From the NCBI GenBank assembly GCA_037447655.1, contig JBBHKE010001278.1, positions 114,287-178,286 on the forward strand: DNA of 64,000 nucleotides. The letters are read 5' to 3'. The position numbers were made by a program, and so were the translations under genes. The stretch comes from Zygnema cylindricum (lineage: Eukaryota > Streptophyta > Zygnematophyceae > Zygnematales > Zygnemataceae). Positions 52,547 through 64,000 of the stretch are shown here, in pieces. Each line of letters starts with the position of its first letter. Positions within the stretch are counted from its first letter, which is position 1. The notes beneath the pieces were generated by a model. The model searched no databases. It was not told the DNA's origin and saw nothing but the letters and a program-made list of their open reading frames with translations.

Positions 52547-55500
52547 GCACTTGTGGTTACAAAAGTGTCAGGAGAAATCGAGGATGAGTCATCTGAGGAG
52601 GATGGGGAGCTTCTTCTTTACGAGAGTCTGGAGGAGAAGGAGATCCCTCGGAGGCAGAAGTGTGCCCTTGGAGAAATTCGGGAAGCTCCACAGGAAGGAT
52701 GGATCATCGACTCAGGTGCATCCATGCATATGTGCCGTGATAAAGAACTCTTCACTAAGCTACGAAAGATTCCTACTGTAGAGATAGAGTATGGGGATGG
52801 GAGAGTGGTTACTACAGATCTAGTGGGATCAGTAGATCTGAAAGTCTTAGTGGAGGGTAAGACTTCTATACTTACATTCTCAGATGTACTTTACATTCCT
52901 CAGCTGAGTAAAAATCTTGTCTCTACGTCTGTGTTAGATGACAAAGAGTTTGATACCTTCACCAGAAATGGAGTCTTTACAGCTAAGTATGGGGATGAAG
53001 TTTACTTCACAACAGATAAGGGTAGTCAAAGAATGTTTAGGCTTAACCTGAGTAATGCTTACTATGTTGGTGTTCCTAAAGTGATGATTTGGCATAAGCG
53101 GTTGGGGCATGCGCATATTGATAGGTTGAGGGAAATGAAAAAGCTCGGGGTAGTAGATGGCATTCAGTTTGGGGATAATGAAATTATGGATGATTGTAGT
53201 GGTTGTGCTCAAGGTAAGGCTCACAGACTTCCCTTTCCCAAAACCGCCACCTATAGAGGTGAGAAAGTGTTAGATTTGGTCCACACAGATATTTGGGGAC
53301 CTGCAAAAGTACCTTCGGTTGAAGGAAAGAGGTTTATGATGACAATAACAGATGATTGGTCTAGATACTCTAGAGTCTACTTTCTGAAAACAAAGTCTGA
53401 AGCATCAACTTACTTCAAAGAATATAAAGCTTGTAGTGAGAAGTTGCATGAAACCCGCATTAAGAGGATAAGGAGTGATAATGGGGGGCAATATACCTCT
53501 AATGAGTTTGAGGAATATGTGAGAGATGAGGGAGTGCAGCACCAGAAAACTGTACCATATAACCCGGAACAAAATGGGGTAGCTGAGAGGTTGAATCGAA
53601 CACTAGGAGATAGTGCATGCACTATGTTGGCAGACAAGAAAATAGGAAAGAGATTTTGGGCAGAGGCAATGAACTGTGCCAACTATATTAAGAATAGAGT
53701 CCTTACCTCAGCTGTAAAGGGAGTGACACCTTATGAGAGATGGGTTGGAAGGAAACCAGATATCTCACACCTTAAAGTATTTGGTAGCCAAGTTTACAGT
53801 CTTGACACGGATAGGAAAAACTGGAAACTAGATGCTAAGGGAAAACCTGGATACTTTGTGGGATATGATGAGAATGTTAAGGGATATAGAGTATATGATT
53901 TGGCAAAGAAAGATATCATTCTGGTCAAACACTTAGTTGTCATGGATGAAGGGAAGTCATTTGACCCCTTCAAATATACAAAGAAGATTAGGATCAGATT
54001 TGAGTCTGAAAGTGAGGAGAACTCGGTCGTTCCCGAAAGGGATATGGGTGACACCGTGATTACAGATTCAGGGGAGATCCAAGATACAGGAGACTCACCG
54101 GAAACCTCACATACTCCTATGGACTTCGAGGAGACAGAAGAAGCGGAACAAGAACCGGTTTCCATGGACAGGGGAGCCGATGAAACAGTGAGAAGAAATC
54201 CAAGACTTCCATCCATTCTTGCTTCAGAGTTTGAGGGAGGAAGAAGGAGCAGCAAAAGATTACAGGAAAAACAAGTCGCTCATAAGGTAACTAAGCTATC
54301 TCACCCTGATGAGCCTCAGTCTTACTCGGAGGCAGTGAATAGTCCAGAGAAAGAAAGATGGATTAGAGCTATAAATGATGAGATGGCTTCTATCATGGAA
54401 GCAAATACCTGGGAATTAGCAGATTGTCCTCCAGACAAAAAAACCTATTGGGTGTAAATGGGTATTTAAACTAAAACTGAACCCAGATAATACCATTGAA
54501 AGATATAAGGCTCGATTGGTAGCGAAGGGGTTCACCCAAAAGGAAGGGATTGACTATGAGGAGACCTTTGCTCCAGTTGTTCGGTTCCCTTCAGTAAGGA
54601 TTCTCCTCAGCCTGGCAGCAGCGGAAGACATGGAAATCCATCAGATGGACATTAAGACTGCGTTTCTTAATGGTGAGTTAGAGGAAGAAATTTTCATGAG
54701 ACAACCCGAGGGGTTCGTGGAGGAAGGAGAAGAGAGCAAAGTCTGCAGGCTCATAAAGTCCTTATATGGACTAAAGCAGGCTCCCCGACAGTGGAACAAG
54801 AAACTAGATGAGTTTCTTACCAGTCTGGGATATATCCGTATAAGCTCTGACCATTCCATCTATATGTTTGAAGATGAGAATGGTGTCATTTTTATTGCAA
54901 TTTATGTGGATGATCTGCTTGTGTTGAGTAAATCCTTGGAAAAGATCAATAAGTTAAAAACAGAACTTAGAAGCAGATTTGATATGAAGGATTTAGGGTA
55001 GGCAAAATATATTTTGGGGATTCAGATGGAGAGAGATAGGGGGAAGAAGATTATCAGACTTACTCAGAAAGAAGCAATAGGTAATATGCTTGAGAAATTC
55101 CAGATGGAAAATGCTAACAGTTGTACCACTCCCATGGACTTGAAAAAAGTAAGTGATGGGAGTGTAGAAGGAGGAGTAATTATCTTAGATGATCAAATGA
55201 GTATTGAAGAGAGAGAGTTTATGAAGACTATCCCTTATAGACAGGTCGTAGGAAGTTTAATCTATTTTATGAATTGTACCAGGCCGGACATAGCAGCAGC
55301 AGTTGGAGTACTCAGTAGGAGTCTGAATGATCCTAGGAAGAGGGATTGGGAGGCAGCCAAGAGAGTCATGAGATATCTGGTTGGAACCAGAGAGTTATGG
55401 TTGCATTTGGGAGGGGAGCACACTGACATCACTACTTGGAGTGATGCCAGTTATGGGGACGCACCTATGAGACGATGCACTTTTGGGTATGTGTTGTATG

Positions 55501-55904
55501 TTGGGGAAGGTGCATGCTGTTGGAGCAGTAAGCAACAAAAGGTGGTTGCACAGTCCACCATGGAGGCTGAGTACATGGCCTCTTGTTCTGCTGTGAAAGA
55601 GTTGATGTGGGTCAAGTCCTTGCTGCAAGAACTTGGGTATATGAAGGAGGGAGTGCATGAAGTGTTTTGTGATAATCAAGCGGCCATAGCAATTGCAGCA
55701 AATCCAAAACATCATTTTAAGGCTAAACATATGGACATAAGATTAAGTTTTGTAAGAGAAAAAGTTGAGAACAAAATAGTGAATCTTGTATATAGATCTG
55801 ATGAGGAAATGGTAGCAGACATGATGACCAAACCTGTACCCACGCCAAAATTAAAATACTGCAGGGATAAATGTGGATTAAAAGAAAAATTTAAAATAGA
55901 CTAG
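52547..55904 (+). pseudogene. B2 pol (protease-integrase-RT-RNase H)
   Basis: Protease WIIDSGASMHMC; gag-pre-integrase WHKRLGHAHIDRLREM...CSGCAQGK; integrase HTDIWGPAKVPS, ITDDWSRYSRVYF, RSDNGGQYTSNEFEE; RT HQMDIKTAFLNGELEEEIFM and YVDDLLVLSKS; RNase H TWSDASYGDAPMRR, QSTMEAEYMASC, CDNQAAIAIAANP. Two lesions: one extra A in an A7 run near 54439 (frame shift before RT) and a TAG at about 55000 (MKDLG then stop). Otherwise well preserved. Confidence 0.93.
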
Positions 55905-55917
55905 AAAATAAGGGGAG
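55905..55917 (+). promoter_or_regulatory. Polypurine tract of B2
   Basis: AAAATAAGGGGAG between the pol stop and the 3' LTR; identical in B1 (60834-60846) and Y (47142-47154). Confidence 0.85.
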
Positions 55918-56916
55918 TGTTGAAATAAGTAGTTTTTGTATTTTCTATTTAAAATAAATTAGCGGAAACATATATAAGATATGATGGCAGCCTGCCTCCA
56001 TCTCTTCTCTCTTTTCCCCATACTTGTTGTAGTCACTGAAGGAGAGAGAGAGCGATGGAGCCATGGCTGCCTCAGCGCCATAAGAAGGACTAAAGAGTGA
56101 CTTAAGTCACTCTCAACAAAAGGTTGAGTCCGGCAGGACTCAAACCCCCGACCGGTAGAGCACGGCATAGCCGTTAGCTCTATCCAGTCTGTCGTAGAAG
56201 TTCGTTAGATGATATAGGGTTTCATTCATATATAAACTATTGTATAGTACCGAAATGATCTAACTAGAATATGAAACGAAACGAACATAGAACTTGTTAA
56301 GGTTTAGTGCGAACGTCATTTCGCACGAAACAAATGAAACAGACACTTTGAACGGTCGACATTTAATGTCGCATTTAATCCGACGGCGCACGTCGTCGCC
56401 GAGATCGCGGAATGGTCACTTTGGATTTTATGGACGTGGCATGACGTGGCGCCGCGTGGAAGGATGACATTCGGTCGCGGGAATTCCGGAGGAAATACGG
56501 ACAAGTGGAAAAATGACACGCGTCCACTCAAGAGCCTTGTCGTACACCGGCCGTACAAAAGTACATCGGCCATAGTACCTTTCTGTACTTTACAGTAATA
56601 CGATTGGTTCGTACTTTAGTAGATAGGGGTTGTGAGAGGGATTTAGGACTTAGGAAATATTTGGTAAACAGACACCTCTCTCTAAGAGAGTTTTGTATAA
56701 ATTGGCATTTTTGCCGGCTCATAACTTATCGCCTGGTTGGCCGTTTTCAATGATTCTTTTTGCTACAGACTCAGGGGAGTCCAGGCTACACAGGTGTGCA
56801 GTCAAATTGTCAGTTTGCCTTCTTGGGCAGAAGTGGTCATGACTTAAAATGGGTTAGTTAAATACTATCTAGAGGCTTCCTGTATTCTGTAGTCCAATGG
56901 AGGACACAGAATTGCA
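55918..56916 (+). repeat. 3' LTR of B2 (999 bp)
   Basis: TGTTGAAATAAG ... ATTGCA, followed by the target duplication CCGAG and B1 gag. Confidence 0.93.
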
Positions 56917-56921
56917 CCGAG

Positions 56922-59900
56922 GAGTTGTGGGTGAGTATGGTGGAGATTTATAGAGCTGGAACCATTCAAGAGCTCTAGTTGGCTGACCAAAAGCTAGTGA
57001 GTTACACTTACAAAAGAGGAAAGATGTTAGATTACTGTAATGATCTTTCTTGTTTATATATGGAGATGGAAAGTGCCGGATGGACACGTACAATGAAAAT
57101 GAAAGTTAACACTCCTATCATAAAGTTACCAGATGAGTTCGAGAACATAGTGTATCGAGTACAGGAAATGCCTGATATTTCATGGAAATCGAACATAGTG
57201 GTCAGGATGATACTTGTGCAGGAAAACATAATGGAGATTAGGAGAGGTGGAAAGAGCATTCAAGCTCTAGCAACAGGAGGGGACCGATGGAGGAAGGACC
57301 CGAAGAAACCGTAAAAAGGGGAAAGAGATCATCCTGGAGGACCGAGGCCCCCAAAGGGTCTTTGTCACTTTTGCAAAAAGCCGGGATACTTCATCGCAGA
57401 TTGTGTAAAGCTGTCGGAGCTGAGGCTCCAAGAGAACCGTGGAGGGGCTTCTTCCAAAGGGAAGAAAAAGGCACTTGTTGTTACAAAAGTGATAGGAGAA
57501 ACCGAGGATGAGTCCTCTGAGGAGGATGGGGAGCTTCTTCTTGACGAGAGTCTGGACGAGAAGGAGATCCCTCGGAGACAGAAGTGTGCCATTGGAGCAA
57601 TTCGGAAAGCTCCACAAGAAGGATGGATTATCGACTTAGGTGCATCCATGGATATGTGTCGCGATAAATAACTCTTCACTAAGTTAAGGAAAATCCCTAC
57701 TGTAGAGATAGAGTATGGGGATGGCAGAGTAGTTACTACAGATCTAGTGAGATTAGTAGATCTGAAAGTCTTAGTGGAGGGTAAGAATTCTATACTTACA
57801 TTCTCAGATGTACTCTACATTCCTCAGCTGAGTAAAAATCTTGTCTCTACTTCTGTGTTAGATGACAAAGAATTTGATACCTTCACTCGAAAGGGAGTCT
57901 TTACAGCTAAGTATGGGGATGAAGTTTACTTCACAGCAGATAAGGGTAGCCAAGGATTGTTTAGGCTTAACCTGAGTAATGAAAAGAAGAATGCTTACTA
58001 TGTTGGTGTTCCTAAGTTGATGATTTGGCATAAGCGGTTGGGGCATGTGCATTTTGATAGGTTGAGGGAAATGAAAAAGCTTGGGGTAGTACAAGGCATT
58101 CAGTTTGGGTATAATGACATGATGGATGATTGTAGTGGTTGTGCTCAAGGTTAGGCTCATAGACTTCCCTTTCTCAAAGCCGCCACATATAGAGGTGAGA
58201 AAGTGTTAGATTCGGTCCACACAGATATTTGGGGTCCTGGAAAAGTACCATCGGTTGGAGGAAAGAGGTTTACGATGACAATAACCGATGACTAGTCTAG
58301 GTACTTTAGAGTCTACTTTTTGAAAACAAAGTCTGAAGCATCAACTTACTTCAAAGAATATTAAGCCTGGAGTGAGAAGTTGCATGAAACCTCCATTAAG
58401 AGGATAAGGAGTGATAATGGGGGGGAATATACCTCTAACGAGTTTGAGGAATATCTGTGAGATGAGGGAGTACAGCACCAGAAAACTGTACCATATAACC
58501 CGGAACAAAATGGGGTAGTTGAGAGGTTGAATCGAACACTAGGAGATAGTGCATGCACTATGTTGGCAGACAAGAAAATAGGAAAGAGATTTTGGGCAGA
58601 GGCAATGAACTGTGCCAACTATATTAAGAATAGAGTCCTTACCTCAGCTGTAAAGGGAGTGACACCTTATGAGAGATGGGTTGGAAGGAAACCAGATATC
58701 TCACACCTTAAAGTATTTGGTAGCCAAGTTTACAGTCTTGACACGGATAGGAAAAACTGGAAACTAGATGCTAAGGGAAAACCTGGATACTTTGTGGGAT
58801 ATGATGAGAATGTTAAGGGATATAGAGTATATGATTTGGCAAAGAAAGATATCATTCTGGTCAAACACTTAGTTGTCATGGATGAAGGGAAGTCATTTGA
58901 CCCCTTCAAATATACAAAGAAGATTAGGATCAGATTTGAGTCTGAAAGTGAGGAGAACTCGGTCGTTCCCGAAAGGGACATGAGTAAAATCGTGATTGAA
59001 TATTTAGGGGAGATCCAAGATGCAAAAGACTCATCGAAAACCTCACATACTCCTATGGACTTCGAGGAGATAGAAAAAGCGGGACAAAAACCGGCTTCCA
59101 TGGACAAGGGAGCCGATGAGACAGTGAGAAGAAATCCAAGACTTCTATTTATTCTAGCTTCGGAGTTTGAGGGAGGAAGGAGGAGCAGCAAACGGATACA
59201 AGAAAAACAAGCCGCTCATAAGGTAACTAAGCTATCTCACCCAGATGAGCCTCAGTCTTACTCGGAGGCAGTGAATAGTCCAGAGAAAGAAAGATAGATT
59301 AGAGCCATAAATGATGAGATGGCTTCTATCATGGAAGCAAATACTTGGGAACTAGCGGATTGCCCTCGAGACAGAAAACCTATTGGGTGTAAATGGGTAT
59401 TTAAACTAAAACTAAACCCAGATATCACCATTGAGAGATATAAGGCTCGACTGGTAATGAAGGGGTTTACCGAAAAGGAGAGGATTGACTATGAGGAGAC
59501 CTTTGCTCCAGTTGTTCGGTTCCCCTCAGGAAGGATTCTCCTCAGTCTAGCAGCAGCGGAAGACATGGAAATTCACCAGATGGACATTAAGACTGCTTTT
59601 CTTAATGGTGAGTTAGAGGAGGAAATTTTTATGAGACAACCCGAGGGGGTTGTGGAAGAAGGAGAAGAGAGCAAAGTCTGCAAAGTCATAAAGTCTTTAT
59701 ATGGACTGAAGCAGGCTCTCCGACAGTGGAAAAAGAAACTAGATGAGTTTCTTACAGGTCTGGGATATATCCGTATCAGGTCTGACCATTCTATCTGTAT
59801 GTTTGAAGATGACAATTGTGTAATTTTTATTGCAATTTATGTGGATGATTTGCTTGTGTTGAGTGAATCTTTGGAAAAAATCGATAAGTTAAAGAAAGAT

Positions 59901-60832
59901 CTTGGAAGCAGATTTGATATGAAAGATTTAGGGGAGGCAAGATATCTTTTGGGAATTTAGATGGAGAGAGATAGGGGAAAAAAGATTATCAGACTCACTC
60001 GGAAGGAAGCAATAGGTAATATGCTTAAGAAATTCCAGATGGAAAATGCTAACAGTTGTACCACTCCCATGGACTTGAAAAAAATAAGTGATGGGAGTGT
60101 AGTAGGAGGAGTGATGATCTTAGATGATCAGATGAGTCCAGAAGAGAGAGAATTTATGTAGTCTATCCCTTATAGACAAGTCGTAGGAAGTTTAATATAT
60201 TTTATGAATTGTACCAGACCGGACATAGCGGCAGTAGTTGGAGTACTCAGTCGGAGTCTTAATGATCCTAGGAAGAGAGAGTGGGAGGCAGCCAAGAGAG
60301 TCATGAGATATGTGGTAGGAACCAGAGAGTTATGGTTGCATTTGGGAGGGGAGCACACTGGTATCACCACTTGGAGTGATGCCAGTTATGGGGATGCACC
60401 AATGAGAAGATGCACTTCTGGGTATGTGTTGTATGTTGGGGAAGGTGCATGTTGTTGGAGCAGTAAACAACAAAAGGTGGTTGCTCAGTCCACTATGGAG
60501 GCTGAGTACATGGCCTCTTGTTCTGCTGTGAAAGAGTTGATGTGGGTCAAGTCCTTGTTGCAAGAACTGGGGTATATGAAGGAGGGTGTGCATGAAGTGT
60601 TTTCTGATAATGAAGCTGCCATTGCAATTGCAGCTAATCCAAAACATCATTTTAAGGCTAAACATATGGACATAAGATTAAGTTTTGTAAAAGAAAAAGT
60701 TGAGAATAAAATCGTGAATGTTGTATATAGATCTGATGAGGAAATGGTAGCTGATATGATGACAAAACCGATGCCTTCTCCCGAGTTAAAATATTGCAAG
60801 TAAAAGTGTGGATTAAAACTGAAATTAGACTA
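56922..60832 (+). pseudogene. B1 gag (3' part) and pol
   Basis: Resumes B1 Gag after B2. First in-frame stop TAG at 56976-56978. The zinc knuckle has lost its His (CHFCKKPGYFIADC) and the protease motif is DLGAS, not DSGAS. Integrase, RT (YVDDLLVLSES) and RNase H are recognisable but carry stops near 57313, 57669, 58153, 58293, 58361, 59297, 59960 and 60160 and a frame change near 58455; the RNase H CDNQ is SDNE. About 455 bp (58520-58977) is identical to B2. Confidence 0.93.
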
Positions 60833-60846
60833 GAAAATAAGGGGAG

Positions 60847-61850
60847 TGTTGAAATTAGTAGTTTTATTTTGGTATTGTCTAGGCCTGAATTTAGTACAAA
60901 TAAGAAAAATTACGGATAGCCTGCCTCCGCCTCCTCTCCCTTCCCACCATACTTGTCGTAGTCACTGAGGGATAGAGAGGGTGGCTAAGCCATGGCTGTC
61001 CTAGCTTAAGCAGGCAGGGCTAAAAAGTGACTTATGTCACTCTCAACAAAAGGTTGAGTCTGGCAGGACTCGAACCTCCGACCGGCAGAGCACGGCTTAG
61101 CCGTTAGCTCTAACCAGTCTGTCGTAGGAGTCTGTTGAGATACATTAGGTTTGATTATTATTTATACAATGTTACGTGTATGAATTCAATTAACGGAATT
61201 ACAAACGGACGAACATGAAACTAAGTATTATATAGTGCGAACATTATCTCGCACGAAAACAAATGAATCGGACATTTGTTTTGACGGCGGAAATTTAATA
61301 TTGAATCTGATCCGACGGCGTACATCAATGCCGCGATCGCGAAATGGTCACTTATGGCGTTTATGGACGTGGCATGACGTGGCGCCACGCGGAGGGATGA
61401 CATTTGGTCGCAGGAATTTGGCGAACATAAGGACAAGTGAAAAGTGGACACGCGTCCACTTAATGGCGTTGCCGTACATGGGCCGTACAGAAAGTACATC
61501 GGCCATAGTACTTTTCTGTACCCTACAGTGATCTGTTTCGTTCGTACTTCAATAGATAGGAGTTGTGAGAGGGATTTAGGACTTAGAGAATATTGGTAGA
61601 TAGGGACCTCTCTCCCTTTGAGAGTTTGTATAAGCTTGGCATTTTTGCCGACTCATAACTTATCGGCTGGTTGGCCGTTTTCAGTGATTCTTTTTGCTAC
61701 GGACTTAGGGGAGTCCAAGCTGCACAGGGGTGCAGTCAAATTGTTAGTGTGACTTTTTGGGCAGCAGTGGTTGTGGCTTGAAGTGGGTTAGTTAAAAACT
61801 ATCTACAGGCTTCCTGTATTCTGTAGTCCAATGGAGGACACAAAATTGCA
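60847..61850 (+). repeat. 3' LTR of B1 (1004 bp)
   Basis: TGTTGAAATTAG ... AAAATTGCA, then target duplication GGATC. Divergence from the 5' LTR is uneven: many differences in the first half, few in the second. Confidence 0.93.
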
Positions 61851-64000
61851 GGATCTTTTCCTCTGTTTCAGCAGGCTGCTTTGCTAATGAAGGGTCTTCC
61901 TAATAGTATGAGAGCATCGTCTGATAGGCTAAAACACAAAAATAAAGCTAGCTGGACACTCCAGTTAGCTATTAATTTGATATTAGAAAACGAGGCAGAT
62001 TCTAAAATTCTTAATGGTGAAAAACAAGTATAGGCATTTAACACAGAATTTGACGAAAAAGGTCATATTAATCAACAGAGAAATCAGTTTACTAAAAATC
62101 AGAACTAGTTTAGACAGTTTAATCAAAGAGAAAATAGACAATCTTTCAATGCTTATTTTTATTGTAATGAAAAAGGTCATGGATATAAGTTCTGTCCTAA
62201 GCTTAAGTAAGCTAATGAAACATGTATATATAGTCTTGGATGGCAGCAGAGCCAATTTCATCAAGGCTTCACGAGATTTTCACAACGAAGAAATGCACTA
62301 TTCTCAGTGGTTTCATCTCATCACGTCGAGTCTTTTTCACTCTCTAACGAGGACGATGATGATCTATTTGCTATGGCGGCAGCAATCGAGGGCCCGAAAG
62401 ACATTCGATGGATAATGGACACGGGAGCGATGGCCCACATGAGTTGGAACAAGGCAGTTTTCAAAAAGCTGAAATCAACACCTGAGAAAAATATATACTA
62501 TGCATGTGGAATGAGTATAAAAACGCGGGCTGTACGTGATGCTTTCTTGCTAGTTGATATTGAGGGAAAGGCAGTTGAGAGAACTCTTCATAATGTTCCC
62601 TATGTCCCAGAATTTAAGAAAAAATTGTTTTCAACTTCTTTGGTAGAAAGTAAAGGATTTGAGGTTAATCTGAAACATGACAGGCAAGTTGTTAACAAAA
62701 TTGGGAAAATTGCTGTTACCGGAACAAGAGATGCCAACAAAATGTATCAAATGGATATGCCCGTTAATAAAAAAAATGATGTTTTGTATTCCGGTGCACT
62801 ATCGTCAAATGAGCTGTGGTGTAAAAGTTTAGGCCATGTGAATTATGATAGTATGAAAAAGATGGTCAATGCTGGTAAAATAGAAGGAGTCACTTTGTCA
62901 AACAAGTCACCTAAAACGTGTGATGGATATGCACTAGGAAAAATACACAGATTATTATTTTATCAAGAGTTTGAACATATGTATACTAAACTTTTGCAAC
63001 TTATTCATTCTGATGTTTTCGGCCCTGCAAAGGTACCATCTGCCAAGGGGATGAAATATATGGTTATATTTACAGATGATTTTTGGAGGTTTACTAAGGT
63101 CTACTTCATGAAGGAAAAAAGTGAAGTCTTCACTCATTTTTAACCCTACAAAGTGTGGGGGAGAAATTACACGGTCTGCTAATTCTGGAGCTTAGATCGG
63201 ACAATGGCGGGGAATATACGTCAAAAGAGTTTGAAAACTTCTTACTAAAGGAAGGTACCAGTCACAAACTGATTGTCCCATACTCTCTGGAACATAATGA
63301 GGTCTCAAAAAGACTAAATAGAATTATCACAGAAAGCTCTAGGTCCATGCTTGGGGATAAGGACGTAGATCCGCAATTCTGGGCTGAAGCATAAAATTGT
63401 AAAGTTAATATCAAAAATATGATAGGTTCAAGATCGGTAGAAACCACTCCTTATGAGATCTAGAAGGGTAGAAAACCGGATGTTAGTCATTTCAAAGTCT
63501 TTGGAAGTAAATGTTTTATTTTGGATACGTCTAATGATAGATGGAAAATGGAACTTAAGGGATTGCCGGGCATTTGTTAGGATACCATGATCACTCTCAA
63601 GGTTATAGAGTCTTTTTTTTTTAGAGACAGAAAATTATTGTTACAAGGAACATCGTTGTCAAAGATGAACTAGACTCGATAGACGTTTTACCATGACAGA
63701 GCAGCAAAAGCAGCAAAAAATACAAAAATATGTCATTTTAGATAGCATCCATAATATTTTCCCACAAATGCAAAATTCACCAGTGGTAACACAAAGGTCC
63801 GAACATAATCGGGTTCCTCAACAACCTCATTTCGAAGCGGACCAACAGTAGTCACTACTTACGGATCGCAACGAGCGCAACAAGCGCAATGCACGGGATC
63901 CAACAATTTTACCTCAAAATTTCCGAGGGGAAGAAGATCTAGTAGCCGCATGCAGGCAAGTTCTCACTTTGCCTACTCGGCAACCTCATAGGAGCCTCTG
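61851..64000 (+). pseudogene. Element X gag (3' part) and pol, running off the window
   Basis: Gag resumes FPLFQQAALLMKGLPNSMRA, with a stop near 62030. The degenerate knuckle YFYCNEKGHGYKFCP has lost its first Cys. Protease WIMDTGAMAHM (62409 onward), gag-pre-integrase, integrase HSDVFGPAKVPSAKG, FTDDFWRFTKVYFMKEKSEV and RSDNGGEYTSKEFENF, with stops near 63141 and 63392 and later frame changes. The RT and RNase H parts are beyond the window. Confidence 0.9.

Larger units (their letters stand above)
50580..56916 (+). mobile_element. Element B2: near-complete copia retrotransposon nested in B1 gag
   Basis: 6337 bp; target duplication CCGAG (50575-50579 and 56917-56921). LTRs 50580-51581 and 55918-56916 differ by roughly 3-4 percent by eye, spread evenly. 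Gag and Pol lie in one frame, broken by only a few lesions. It is the youngest insertion in the nest by position. Confidence 0.95.
49163..61850 (+). mobile_element. Element B1: copia retrotransposon inserted in X gag, itself interrupted by B2
   Basis: Perfect 5-bp target duplication GGATC (49158-49162 and 61851-61855). LTRs 49163-50167 and 60847-61850. Internal sequence is 50168-50579 plus 56922-60846; 50580-56916 is B2. About ten internal stops, so B1 is non-autonomous now. Confidence 0.95.
47763..64000 (+). mobile_element. Element X: copia retrotransposon, 5' LTR to beyond the window end, carrying nested B1/B2
   Basis: 5' LTR 47763-48766, primer-binding site, gag 48696-49162, interruption by B1 (49163-61850), then gag/pol resumes at 61851 and runs off the window inside pol. 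Reading across the insertion with one copy of GGATC gives an uninterrupted Gag frame (HACAGGS then FPLFQQAALLMKG), which proves the nested relationship. It is the same lineage as Z and the solo LTR at 10 kb. Confidence 0.92.

Noticed and set aside
49163-61850. Tandem array of LTR retrotransposons sharing LTRs
   Set aside because: The 5-bp duplications GGATC and CCGAG and the seamless rejoined gag frames show nested insertions instead.

Overview
This is a window of a nuclear genome from a green plant, most likely a streptophyte (a bryophyte-, fern- or charophyte-grade organism; the species is not identifiable). The evidence is a plastid GUN4 gene with a transit peptide, plant-type OST4, LMBR1-like, ARF1 and mitochondrial mS35 genes, many GT-AG introns, and Ty1/copia elements whose primer site matches plant initiator tRNA-Met. 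Nothing prokaryotic is present.

Layout. 1-4253: 3' part of a decayed copia element (Z) ending in its 3' LTR. 4254-6400: degenerate repeats. 7787-7900: OST4 (37 aa, 5'UTR intron). 9578-17162 (minus): a complete 15-exon LMBR1-like membrane protein gene (517 aa) with a solo LTR in intron 13 and a small inverted-repeat element at its stop codon. 19761-20675 (minus): GUN4. 24108-25823: ARF1-type GTPase, six exons, with one extra base in exon 1. 25777-40364: a large imperfect palindrome. 28211-31301 (minus): a two-exon gene for a small signal-peptide protein. 31762-33716: a three-exon HNH endonuclease-family gene, divergent from the previous one. 40362-43253 (minus): four-exon mitochondrial ribosomal protein mS35, whose stop codon is the first triplet of the palindrome arm. 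43254-46560: nested inverted-repeat elements. 46590-64000: retrotransposons nested four deep.

Palindrome. The left arm starts in the last intron of ARF1 and runs through exon 2 of the small signal-peptide gene, its exon 1, the HNH gene and on to about 35.4 kb. The right arm is its inverted copy but lacks about 5.3 kb (exon 1 and the HNH gene) and abuts mS35. The arms differ by substitutions and indels, so this is an old rearrangement rather than an obvious assembly artefact.

Retrotransposon nest. Element Y (RNase H end plus LTR start) is interrupted by X (5' LTR 47763-48766, continuing past the window end). X is interrupted in gag by B1 (49163-61850, target duplication GGATC). B1 is interrupted in gag by B2 (50580-56916, target duplication CCGAG). 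X and B1 have a primer-binding site complementary to the anticodon region of initiator tRNA-Met (the Drosophila copia half-tRNA mode), and their Gag frame starts inside the LTR and reads through that site. B1 and B2 show several marks of gene conversion.
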